Of a stretch of DNA of 64,000 nt, positions 15,269-28,900 are shown in pieces (position 1 is the first letter of the stretch; each line of letters opens with the position of its first letter). The position numbers were made by a program, and so were the translations under genes. The notes under the pieces were generated by a model. It saw only the letters and a program-made list of their open reading frames with translations, searched no databases and was not told the origin of the DNA. Origin of the DNA: Eriocheir sinensis. Its lineage: Eukaryota > Arthropoda > Malacostraca > Decapoda > Varunidae. Location: positions 201,001-265,000 of the forward strand of contig NW_026111615.1 of the NCBI RefSeq assembly GCF_024679095.1, read 5' to 3'.

Positions 15269-17965
15269 AAATGAAAATTAAGATGCAAAATACCTATAAA
15301 ATAACGCATTTTTTATAAAATTATTGATACCAAAATACACTTAAATATTTGAACTTGTATTAAATTATATATACAAAATGCACATACAATAAGGTAAATT
15401 TGTATTGAAATAGATATGGAAAATATATATAAAATAATGTAAATTTGTTTCAAAATATATATACGAATACACATAAAATAACGTAGATTTCTATAAAAAT
15501 ACATATACAAAATACACATAAAATTAAGTAAATACGTATAAAAAATGTACACAAAATACACATAAAATAATGTAAATTCGTATAAATGTAAATAAACAAT
15601 ATACCAATAAAAGAATGTGTATTTGTATAAATATAAATATACAAAATGCACATAAAATAACGTAAATTTATATAAAACTATATACATAAAATAACGCAAA
15701 TTTCTATAAAAATATATACAAAATGAACATTAGATAAATTTGCATAAAAATATATATACAAAACACACATTAAATAATGTAAATGAGTATAAAAATATGT
15801 ATACAAAATACCTATGAAATAATCTAAATTCGTATCGAATTAAATTAAGAAATACCAATAAAATAATGTAATTTTGGATGAAAATATATATACAAAATAC
15901 ACATAAAATAACCTAAATACAAATACAAATCTACACATAAAATAATTTAAAATTGAATGAATTAAATATACAAAATAAACATAAAATAAGGTAAATTTGT
16001 AATGAAATATATGAAAAAATACACATAAAATAATATAAATTTGTATGAAAATGTATATACAAATACACATTAAATAACATGAATTTGTATAAAATTTGTA
16101 TCAAAATATATACTTATACACACAATAAAATAACCTAATTTTTTTATGAAAATGTATATACAAAATACACATAAAATAATTTGAATACGTAGAAAAATAT
16201 ATATACAAAAAACACATAAAATAATGTAAATATGTGTGAAAATATATAAACAAATACACATAAAATAATGTAAATTTAGATAAAATATATATACAAAATG
16301 AACATTAAATAATATAAATATGTATAAAAAAATATATACAAAAAACACATAGAATAATGTTAAATCGTATCAAAATAAATAAAGAGAATATCAATAAAAT
16401 AATGTAAATTTGTATGAAAATAAAAATGCAAAATATCCGTATAATAACGCATATTTGCATTAAAATATATATACAAAAATATATATAAAATAATTTAATT
16501 TGTATTAAAATAAATATACAAAATGCACGTACAATAAAGTAAATTTGTATTGAAATAGATATGCAAAATACACAATAATAATGTAAATTTGTATCAAAAT
16601 ATATATACGAATACTCATAAAATAGAGTAAATTTCTATGAAAATATACATGCAAAATAGATATACAAAATACACATATAACTAGTTAAATTTGTATTTAA
16701 ATACATGTACAAAAAACACATAAAATAATGTAGATTTGTATGAAATGAAAACAAATACATTTTATATAAAATATATCTACAAAATACACATAGAATAATG
16801 TAAAAACATATCAAAATAAATACACAGAATATCAATAAAATAATGTAAATTTGTATGAAAATAAAGATGCAAAATACCCATAAAATAAAGCATATTTTTA
16901 TAAAAATACATATACAAAAATACACATAGATTAATCAAATTTGTATTAAAATTAATATACAAAATGCACATACAATAAGGTAGATTTGTATTGAAAAAAT
17001 ATGCAAAAAACACATAAAACAATGTAAATTTGTTTCAAAATATATATACGAATACACATAAAATAACGCAGATTTCTATAGAAATATATATACAAAATAC
17101 ACTTGAAATAATGTAAATACGTATAAAAATATATATACAAAATACACATTAAATAATGTTAATTCGTGTCAAAATAAATAAACAAAATATCATGAAAAGA
17201 ATGTGTATTTGTATGAAAATAGATATACAAAATACACATAAAATAACCTAAATTTGTATAAAACTATATACAAAAATACACAAAAATATTTTAAACTTGT
17301 ATGAAAATAAATATACAAAAAACATGTAGAAATAAGTAAATTTGTATTGAAATACATAAACAAAATACACTGAAAATAATGTAAATTTGAATGAAAATAT
17401 ATAAACATATAGACTTAAAACTACGTAAATTTGTATCAAATATATATACAAAAAAAACATTAAATAATGTAAATATGTATAAAAAAATATATACAAAACA
17501 CAAATAAAATAATGTAAAATCGTATCAAAATAAATACAGAAAATATTAATAAAATAATGTAAATTTGTATGAAAATTAAGATGCAAAATACCCATAAAAT
17601 AACGCATTTTTTATAAAAATATATATACGAAAAAACATAAAATATTTGATTTTGTTTTAAAATAAATAGATATACAAAATACACATAAAATAAGCTAAAT
17701 TTGAATTAAAATATATATACAAAATACATAAAATAATGTAGATTTGTATCAAAATACCTATACAAATACACATATAATAACGTAAATTTGTATAAAAATA
17801 TATAAACAAAATACACATTAAATAATGTAAATACGTAAAAAAAATGTAAAAAATACACAAATAATCATGTAATTCGTATAAAAATAAATAGACAAAATAC
17901 CAATAAAACAATGTAAATTTCTATGAGAAAACATATACAAAATACACATAAATAACGCAAATATC
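15269..17965 (-). repeat. Satellite block, minus polarity (left half of copy A)
   Basis: Clean A-rich monomers. About 15,270-16,690 is also repeated at 28,360-29,760 and, inverted, at about 59,740-61,150. About 16,749-17,965 is inverted at 2,164-3,364. The minus-strand open frames here are repeat translations. Confidence 0.92.
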
Positions 17966-19895
17966 AATAAAAATATATATAATATAATATATTTTTATAC
18001 ATATTTAAAATATTTAATGTATATTTTGTATATATATATTTTATCCAAATTTACGTGATTTTATATGTAATTGTTTATATATTTTCATACAAATTTACAT
18101 TATTTTATTTGAGTTTTGTATATGTATTTCAATACAAATATGCCTAACTTTATGTGTATTTTGCATATCTATTTTCAAACAAATTTAAATTATTTTTGTT
18201 TATTTTTGTATATATTTTTATACAAATTTTAGTTATTTTATTTGTTTTTTGTATATATATTTTCCTACAAATATACATTCTTTTATTGGAATTTTGTGTA
18301 TTTATTTTGTTACGAGTTTACATTATTTTATGTGTATTTTGTATATATATTTTTCTACGTATTTAAATTATTTTATGTGTATTTTATATATACATTTTCA
18401 TAAAAATTTACGTTATTTTATTGTGTGCATTCGTATATATTTTGAAACAAATTTTATACAAATTCATGTTATTTTATGTGTATTTGTATATATTTTCATA
18501 CAAATTTATATTATTTTATGTGTATTTTTACATATATTTTATTACAAATTTACCTTATTTTATGTTTATTTTGTATATTTATTTCATTAAATTTTAAATT
18601 ATTTAATGTGTTTATTTGTATTTGTATTTAGGTTATTTTATGTGTGTTTTCTATATATATTTTCATCCAAAATTACATTAATTTATTGGTATTTTCTTAA
18701 TTTAACTCGATACGAGTTTAGATTATTTCATAGGTATTTTGTATACATATTTTTATACTCATTTACATTATCTAATGTGTGTTTTGTATATATATTTTTT
18801 ATGCAAATTAATTTTATGTGCATTTTTGTACATATATTTTTATAGAAATTTGCGTTATTTTATGTGTATTTTGTATATGTTTTCTCATACAAATTAACAT
18901 TATTTAATTAGTTTTTTGTTTATTTATTTTGATACGAATGACATGATTATTTGTGTATTTTGTACATATTTTTTGTATACGTATTTACATTTCTTAATGT
19001 GTATTTTGTTTATATATTTTTATACAAATTTACGTTATTATATGTGTATTTGTTAAAAATATTTTGAAAAAAATTTACTTTATTTTATGTATTTTGTATA
19101 TATATTTCAATTCAAATTTAGCTTATTTTGTGTGTATTTTGTATATCTCTTTTCATACAAATTTAATTACTTCTGTGTATTTTTGTATATAGTTTTATAC
19201 AAATTTACTTAATTTTATGTGCTTTTTGTATATTTATATTTATACAAATACACATTCTTTTATTGGTATTTTGTTTATTTATATTTATACGAATTTACAT
19301 TATTTTATGTGTATTTTGTGTACTTTTTCTATTCGTATTTACTTAATTTTATGTGTATTTAGTATATATATTTTTATAGAAATCTACGTTATTATATGTG
19401 TATTCGTATATATATTTTGATACAAATTTACATTGTTTTATATGTATTTTGCATATCTATTTCAATACAAATTTATCTTATTGTATGTGCATTTTGTATA
19501 TTTATTTTAATACAAATTCAAATATTTTGTGTATTTTGGTATATATAATTTAAAAAAAAAAGCGTTATTTTATAGGTATTTTGCATCCTAGTTTTCATAC
19601 AAATTTACATTATTTTATTAATATTCTGTGTATATATTTTGATACGATTTTATATTATACTATTTGTGTTTTTTATATATTTTTTTATACATATTTTCAT
19701 TATTTAATGTGTATTTTTTATATATATTTTATACAAATTTACGTTATTTTAAGTGTATTTCTTTATATAATTTCATTCAAATTTACATTATTTTAAATGT
19801 ATTTTGTATATGTATTTCAATACAAATTTACCTAATTTTATGTCTATTTTGTATATTTATTTTCATACAAATTTAAATTATTTTTGTGTTTTTTT
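15269..19895. repeat. 4.6-kb segmental duplication, copy A (direct repeat of 43,020-47,650)
   Basis: The offset is close to 27,770 bases along the whole length. The segment comprises a minus block (15,269-17,965), the polarity-switch sequence (AATATATATAATATAATATA near 17,970) and a plus block. Because the switch is included, the inversion is older than this duplication. Parts of the segment also occur at 5,680-9,350 (direct) and 1-3,364 (inverted). At the left end, homology to 43,020 begins at the abrupt join ACATATAAAATGAAAATTAA near 15,262. Confidence 0.9.
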
Positions 19896-20202
19896 GTATA
19901 TAGTCTTATACAAATTTAGGTTATTTTATGTGTATTTCCTATATCTAGTTTCATACAAATACACATTCTTTTATTAATATTTTGTTTATTCATTTTGACG
20001 CGAGTTTACATTATTTAATGGCTTCCTACAAATGAATAGACCATTTACTATTATTATTATCATTTTATTGCTATTTTGTTTATTTATTTTGATACGAATT
20101 ACATGATCATATGTGTATTTTGTACATATTTTTTATACGTGTTTACATTATTTAATGTGTATTTTGTTTATATATTTTTAAACAAATTAACGTTATTAAA
20201 TG
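17966..20202 (+). repeat. Satellite block, plus polarity; inverted partner of 1-2,163
   Basis: T-rich monomers start after an AT-rich switch sequence. Monomer order equals the reverse complement of 1-2,163. Distinctive units include TTTTTCTACGTATTTAAATT, TACAAATTCATGTTATTTT and TTAACTCGATACGAGTTTAG. The order continues through the shared insertion at 20,020-20,062. Confidence 0.92.
20020..20062 (+). other. Non-monomer insertion with (ATT)n run, partner of 141-185
   Basis: GGCTTCCTACAAATGAATAG followed by ACCATTTACT and an ATT run interrupts the monomer series. It is the reverse complement of the insertion near 141-185 and is not seen at the equivalent place elsewhere in the window. Confidence 0.85.
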
Positions 20203-21012
20203 TGTATTTGTGTAAATATTTTGATACAAATTTACATTATTTTATGTATTTTGTATATACATTTCAATTCAAATTTAGCTAATTTTATCTTTATTTTGTA
20301 TATATATTTTCATACAAGTTTAATTACTTCTGTGTATTTTTGTATATAGTTTAATGCAAATTTACGTTATTTTATGTGTATTTTGTATATTTATATTTCT
20401 ACAAATACACATTCTTTTATTGGTATTTTGTTTATTTATTTTGATACGAATCTACATTATTTTATGTGTATTTTGTATACATTTGTTTATACGTATTTAC
20501 TTCTTTTTATGTGTATTTTGTATATATTTTTATAGAAATCTACGTTATTTTGTGTGTATTCGTATATATATTTTGAAACAAATTTACATTGTTTTATATG
20601 TATTTTGCATATCTATTTCAATACAAATTTACCTTATTGTATGTGCATTTTGATATTTATTTTAATACAAATTCAAATATTTTATGTGTATTTTGGTATA
20701 TATATTTTTATAAAAAAATGCGATTCTTTATGGGTATTTTGCATCTTAATTTACATACAAATTTACATTATTTTATTAAGATTCTGTGTATTTATTTTGA
20801 TACTATTTTACATTATTCTATTTTTGTTTTGTATATATATTTTTTTTTTACATATTTACATAATTTAATGTGTATTTTTTATATATATTTTATACAAATT
20901 TACGTATTTTTAGGTGTATTTTTTATATATTTTCATTCAAATTTAATATTATTTGATGTGTATTTTGTATATGTATTTCAATACAAATCTACCTAATTTT
21001 ATGTATATTTTT
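20203..21012 (+). repeat. Satellite block, plus polarity, carrying the standard HOR series
   Basis: The monomers run in the standard order. ACACATTCTTTTATTGG comes first, then GATACGAATCTACATT, TACGTATTTACTTC, ATAGAAATCTACGTT and TTGAAACAAATTTACATTG. CAATACAAATTTACCTTATT, GATACTATTTTACATTATTC and CATTCAAATTTA follow. This is a good reference copy for the HOR order, which is seen again at 24,480-25,020, 46,980-47,600 and 61,980-62,540. Confidence 0.88.
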
Positions 21013-22962
21013 TACATGTATTTAAATACAAATTTATTTAATTATATGAGTATTTTGTATATCTATTTTCATACAAATTGAAAATAATTTTGTGTATTTT
21101 TGTATATATTTTTATACAAATATATTTTGTATATTTTTTTCCATATATATATACGTTCTTTTATCGTAGTTTTGTTTATTTATTTTTATACGAGTTTACA
21201 TTATTTTAGGTGTATTTAATATGTATATTTTTATACTTATTTATATCATTTCTCTTGTGTTTTGAATATATATTTTAATAGAAATTTAATCTATTTTATG
21301 GGTATTCGTATATATATTTTGATACAAATTTACATTATTTATGTTTATTATGCATATCTATTTCAATACAAATTTACCATATTGTATGTGTATTTTGTAT
21401 ATTTATTTTAATACAAATTTAATTATTTGATGTGTATTTTTGTAAAAATATGCGTTATTATTTGGGTATTTTGCATCTTTATTTTCATACAAATTTATAT
21501 TATTTTATTGATATTCTGTTTATTTATTTTGATACGATTTTACATTATTCTAAGTGTATTTTCTATATATATTTTTATACACATTTACATTATTTAATGT
21601 ATAATTTGTATATATATTTTATATAAATATACGCTATTTTATGTGTATTTGTTTATATATTTTCATACAAATTTAAAATATTTTATGTGTAATTTGTATA
21701 TGTATTTCATTACAGATTTGCCTAATTTTATGTGTATTTTGCATATCTATTTTCAAATAAATTTAAATTATTTTTATGTATTTTTCATATATTTTTATAC
21801 AAATTTTAGTTATTTTATTTGTATTTTGTATTTATATTTTCCTACAAATATACATTCTTTTAGTGGAATTTTGTTCATTTATTTTCATAAGAATTTACAT
21901 AGTTTTATGTGTATTTTGTATATATATTTTTCTACGTATTTACATTATTTTATGTGTATTTTTTATATATATTTTCATAAAAATTTACGTTATTTTATTG
22001 TGTGTAATTGTATATGTTTTGATACAAATTTACATTATTTTATGTTTATTTTGCATATCTATTTCAATATAGATTTACCTTATTGTATGTGTATTTTGTA
22101 TATTTATTTTAATACAAATTTAATTATTTTATGTGTACTTTGTATACATTTTCTTATACGTATTTACTTCATTTAATGTGTATTTTGTATATATATTTTT
22201 ATAGTAATCTACGTTATTTTATGTGTATTGGTATATATATTTTGAAGCAAATTTACATTGTTTTATATGTATTTAGCATATCTATTTCAATATAAATCTA
22301 CCTTATTGTATGTGCATTTTGTATATTTATTGTAATACAAATTTAAATATTTTATTATTTTGGTATATATATTTTAATAAAAAGAGTTTTATATAAATTT
22401 AAAATATTTTATGTGTATTTTGTATATCTATTTTCATACAAATACACATTTTTATTGATATTTTTTTTATTTATTTTGATGCGAATTCACATTATTTAAT
22501 GTGTATTGTGTATATATATTTTTATACGTATTTACGTCATTTCATGTTTATTTTGTATATATATTTATATAGAAATATATGTTATTTTATGTGTATTCGT
22601 ATATATATTTTGAAACAAATATACATTGTTTTATGTGCATTTTGCATATTTTTTCAATATAAATTTACCTTATTGTACGTGCATTTTGTATATTAATTTT
22701 AATACAAATTTAATTATTCTATGTGTATTTTTGTATATGTATTTTCATAAAAAAATGCTTTATTTTATGGGTATTTTGCATCTTTATTTTTATACAAATT
22801 TACCTTATTTTATTGATATTCTGTGTATTTATTTTGATACGATTTTACATTATTCTATGTATATTTTGTATATATATTTCATACAAATGAACGTTATTTT
22901 ATGTGAATTTGTTTTCATTTCATACAAATTTACATTATTTTATGTGTATTTTGTACATGTAT
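21013..22962 (+). repeat. About 1.95-kb tandem HOR, copy 1
   Basis: Starts at a TTTTTTACATGTATTTAAAT unit. It runs through a long variant series and restarts with the equivalent TTTTGTACATGTATTTAAAT at about 22,963, and once more at about 25,612. Relative to copy 2 it lacks about 400 bases (equivalent of 24,120-24,520) and about 315 bases (equivalent of 24,770-25,085). Confidence 0.82.
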
Positions 22963-25611
22963 TTAAATACAAACTTAACTAATTATATGTGTATTATGTA
23001 TATCTATTTTCATACAAATTAAAATTAATTTTGTGTATTTTAGTATATATTTTTATTCAAATTTGAGTAATTTTATGTGAATTTTGTATATTTATTTTCC
23101 TACAAATATACGTTCTTTTATCGGAATTTTGTTTATTTATTTTGATACGAATTTTCATTATTTTAGGTTTATTTGATATATATATTTTTATACTTATTTA
23201 CATAATTTTATATGTATTTTGAATATATATTTTCATAGAAATTTAATCTATTTTATGTGTATTCGTATATATATTTTGATACAAATTTACATTATTTATG
23301 TGTATTTCGCATATCTATTTCAATACAAATTTTCTTTATTGTATGTGCCTTTTGTATATTTATTTTGATGCAAATTTAATTATTTTATGTGTATTTTTGT
23401 ATATATATTTTTAAACAAATATGCGTTATTATATGGGTATTTTGCATGTTTATTTTCATACAAATTTACATTATTTTATTGATTGTCTGTTTATTTATTT
23501 TGATACGATTTTACATTCTGTGTATTTTGTATATATATTTTTAGACATATTTACATTATTTAATGTATATTTTGTACATATATTTTATGGAAATTTACGT
23601 TATCTTATTTGTACTTGTTTATATATTTTCACACAAATTTACATTATTTTATGTGTATTTTGTATATGTATTTCAATAAAAATTTGCCTAATTTCATTTG
23701 TATTTTGCATATCTATTTTCAAACAAATTTAAATTATTTTTGTGTATTTTTGTATTATTTTTATACAAATATTTTTTATTTTATTTGTATTTTGTATATA
23801 TATTTTCCTACACATATACATTCTTTTAGAGGAAATTTTGTTTATTTATTTTGATACGAATTTACATTATTTTATGTGTATTTTGCATATATATTTTTCT
23901 ATGTATTTACATTATTTTATGTTTATTTTGTATATATTTTTTAATAAAAATTTACGTAATTTTATTGTGTGTATTCGTATATATTTTGATAAAAAAATTT
24001 CATTATTTTATGTGTTTTTTGCATATCTATTTCAATAAAAATCTACCTTACTGTATGTGTATTTTCTATATTTATTTTAATACAAATTTAATTATTTTAT
24101 GTGTATTTTTGTATATATATTTTTTTTAAATATGAGATATTTTATGGGTATTTTTACATTACGTACATATCTTTTATACGTATTTACATTATTTAATGTG
24201 TATTTTGTTTATATATTTTTATACAAATTTATGTTATTATATGTGTATTTGAATATATATTTTGATACAAATTTACATTATTTCATGTATTTTCTATATT
24301 TATTTCAATTCAAATTTACCTTATTTTATGTGTCTTTTGTATATCTATTTTCATACAAATTTAATTATTTTTGTTTATTTTTGTATTAAGTTTTATACAA
24401 TTTTACGTTAATTTCTGTGTATTTTGTATATTTATATTTATACATGTAAACATTCTTTTATTGGCATTTAGTTTATTTATTTTGATACGAATTTACATTA
24501 TTTTATGTGTATTTTGTATACATTATCTTATACGTATTTACTTCATTTTATGTGTATTTTGTATATATATTTTATAGAAATCTACGTTATTTTATGTGTA
24601 TTCGTATGTATATTTTGAAACAAATTTACATTGTTTTATATGTATTTTGCATATCTATTTCAATACAAATTTACCTTATTGTATGTGCATTTTGTATATT
24701 TAATGTAATACAAATTTAAATATTTTATGTGCATTTTGGTATATATATTTTCATAAAAAATGCGTTGTTTTATGGGTATTTTGCATCTTTATTTTCATAC
24801 AAATTTACATTATTTTATTAATATTCTGTGTATTTATTTTGATACTGTTTTACATTATTCTATTTGTGTTTTGTATATATTTTTTTATACATATTTACAT
24901 TATTTAATGTGTATTTTATATATATATTTCATACAAATTTTCGTTATTTTCATTGTATTTGTTTATATATTTTTATTCAAATTTATATTATTTTATGTGT
25001 ATTTTGTATATGTATTTCAATAGAAATTGACCTAATTTCATGTGTATTTTGTATATATATTTTATACAAATTTAAATTATTTTTTTGTGTATTTTTGTAG
25101 TTTTATACAAATTTACAATAAATTTGTTTATTTATTTTGAAGCGAATTTACATTATTTAATGTGTATTGTGTATATATATTTTTATACGTATTTACGTCA
25201 TTTCATGTGTATTTTGTATATATATTTCTATAGAAATATACGTTGTTTTATGTGTATTCGTATATATATTTTGAAACAAATATACATTGTTTTATGTGCA
25301 TTTTGCATATTTTTCAATACAAATTTACCTTATTGTACGTGCATTTTGTATATTAATTTTAATATAAATTTAGCTATTCTATGTGTATTTTTGTATATGT
25401 ATTTTTATAAAAATATGCTTTATTTTATGGGTATTTTGCATCTTTATTTTCATACAAAATTACATTATTTTATTGATATTCTGTGTATTTATTTTGATAC
25501 GATTTTACATTATTCTATGTATATTTTGTATATCTATTTTATACCAATGTACGTTATTTTATGTGAATTTGTTTTCATTTCATACAAATTTTCATTATTT
25601 TATGTGAATTT
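22963..25611 (+). repeat. About 2.65-kb tandem HOR, copy 2 (longer)
   Basis: Same start unit and order as 21,013-22,962. For example, the 22,499-22,980 series recurs at 25,140-25,640. Two additional monomer groups account for the extra length. About 25,230-25,880 is also present, inverted, at 47,665-48,310. Confidence 0.82.
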
Positions 25612-25905
25612 TGTACATGTATTTAAATACAAATTTAACTAATTATATGTGTATTTTGTATATCTTTCATACAAATTGAAATTAATTTTGTGTATTTTTG
25701 TATATATTTTTATTCAAATTTTCGTAATTTTATGTGTATTTTGTATATTTATTTTCCTGCAAATATACGTTCTTTTATCGGAATTTTATTAATTAATTTG
25801 ATACGTATTTTCATTTTTTTTAGGTGTATTTGATATATATTTTTATACTTATTTACATAATTTTATATGTATTTTGAATAAATATTTTCATAGAAATTTA
25901 CTCTA

Positions 25906-28900
25906 TATGAATATGTATAGAAAATACACATGAAATATTCTAAATTCGTATCGAAATAAATGGACAAAATAGCGATAAAATAGTGTAATTTTGAATGAAA
26001 ATATATATAGAAAATACACATAAAATAACGTAAATACAAATAAATATATACACATAAAATGATTTGAATTTGAATGAAAATAGATATAAAAATAAACTTC
26101 AAATAAGGCAAATTTATAATGAAATATATATACAAAATACACACAAAATAATGTAGTTTTGTTTCAAAATATATATACGAATACACATAAAATAACGTAG
26201 ATTTCTATAGAAATATATATACAAAATACACATGAAATGATGTAAATACGTATAAAAATATATATACAAAATACACATTAAATAATGTAAATTCGTGTCA
26301 AAATAAATAATTAAAATATCAATAAAAGAATGTGTATTTGTATGAAAATAAATATACAAAATACACATAAAATAACGTAAATTTGTATAAAACTATATAT
26401 AAAAATTCACAAACATAAGTTAAATTTGTTTGAAAATAAATATACAAAATACACATAAAATTAGGTAAATTTGTAAAGAAATACATATACAAAATACACA
26501 TAAAATAATGTAAATTTGAATGAAAATATACAAACAAATACACTTAAATTAACATAAATTAGTATAAAATATATATAAAAAATACTCATTAAATAATGAA
26601 AATATGTATAAAAAATACATATACAAAACACAAATAGAATAATGTAAAATCGTATTAAAATAAATACACAGAATGTAAATAAAATAATGTAAATTTGTAT
26701 GAAAATAAAGATGCAAAATACCCATAAAATAACGCATTTTTTTATAAATATACAAAATACACATGAAAGGATGTAAATACGTATAAAAATATATATACAA
26801 AATACACATTAAATAATGTAAATTCGCGTCAAAATAAATAAACAAAATGTCAATAAAAGAATGTGGATTTGTATGAAAATAAATATACAAAATACACATA
26901 AGATAACATAAATTTGTATAAAACTATATACAAAAATACACAAAAATAATGTAAATTTGTATGAAAATAAATATACAAAAAGCATATAAAAATAGGTAAA
27001 TTTGTATTGAAATACATATACAAAATACACATAAAATACTGTAAATTTGAATGAAAACACACAAACAAATACGCTTAAAATAACGTAAATTTGTATAAAA
27101 AAATATATACAAAACACAAATAGAATAATGTAAAATCGTATCAAAATAAATACACAGAATATTAATAAAATAATGTAAATTCGTATGAAAATAAAGAAGC
27201 AAAATACCCATAAAATAACGCATTTTTTAAAAAATTTATATACAAAAATACACATAAAAAAATATTTGTATTAAAATAAATATACAAAATACACATACAA
27301 TAAGGTAAATCTGTATTGAAATAGATATGCAAAATACATATAAAACAATGTAAATTTGTTTCAAAATATATATACGAATACACATAAAATAACGTAGATA
27401 TGTATAAAAATATATATACAAAATACACGTAAAATGAAGTAAATACGTATAAAAAAATGTATACAAAATACACATAAAATAATGTAAATTCGTATCAAAA
27501 TAAATAAACAAAATACCAATAAAAGAATGTGTATTTGTATAAATATAAATATACAAAATACACATAAAATAACGTAGATTTGTATAAAACTATATACAAA
27601 AATACACAAAAGTAATTAAATTCCTATGAAAATAGATATACAAAATACAGATAAAATAAGCTAAATTTGAATTGAAATATATATACAAAATGCATAAAAG
27701 AATGTAAATTTGTATCAAAATAATCATAAAAATACATATAATAACGTAAATTTGTTTAAAAATATATAAACAAAATACACATTAAGTAGTGTAAATACGT
27801 ATAAAAAATATGTACAAAATACACATATAATCATGTAATTCGTATCAAACTAAATAAACAAAATATCAATAAAATAGTGTAAATTTGTATGAGAAAACAT
27901 ATACAAACACATAAAATAACGCTAATTTCTATAAAAATATATGTCCAAAAGTGAACGTAAAATAAATTAACTTTGGATAAAAATATATATACAAAATACA
28001 CATTAAATAATGTAAATGCGTACATAAAATAACTTAAATTTGTATAAAACTATATACAAAAAATACACAAAAATAATTTAAATTTGTATGAAAAGAAATA
28101 TACAAAATACACATAAAATTAGGTTAATTTCTATTGAAATACATATCCAAATACACATAAAATAATGTAAATTTGAAAGAAAATATATAAACAAATACAC
28201 ATATAATAACGTAAATTTGTATGAAATATATATACAAAATACACATTAAATAATGTAAATATGTATAAAAAATATATATACAAAACACAAATAGAATAAT
28301 GTAAAATCGTATCAAAATATATACACAGAATATTAATAAAAAAATGTAAATTTGTATGAAAATTAAGATGCAAAATACCTAAAAAAAAAACGCATTTTTT
28401 ATAAAAAATATTGATACCAAAATACACATAAAATATTTGAATTTGTATTAAAATAAATATACAAAATGCACATACAATAAGGTAAATTTGTATTGAAATA
28501 GATATGCAAAATACATATAAAATAATGTAAATTTGTTTCAAAATATATATACGAATACACATAAAATAACGTAGATTTCTTTAAAAATACATATACAAAA
28601 TACACATAATATTAAATAAATACGTATAAAAAAATGTATACAAAATACACATAAAATAATGTAAATTCGTATAAATGTAAATAAGCAATATACCAATAAA
28701 AGAATGTGTATTTGTATAAATATAAATATACAAAATGCACATAAAATAACGTGAATTTATATAAAGCTATATACATAAAATAACGCAAATTTCTATAAAA
28801 ATATATGTACAAAAATGAACAAAATAAATTTGCATAAAAATATGTATACAAAATACCTATGAACTAATCTAAATTCGTATCAAATTAAATTAAGAAAATA

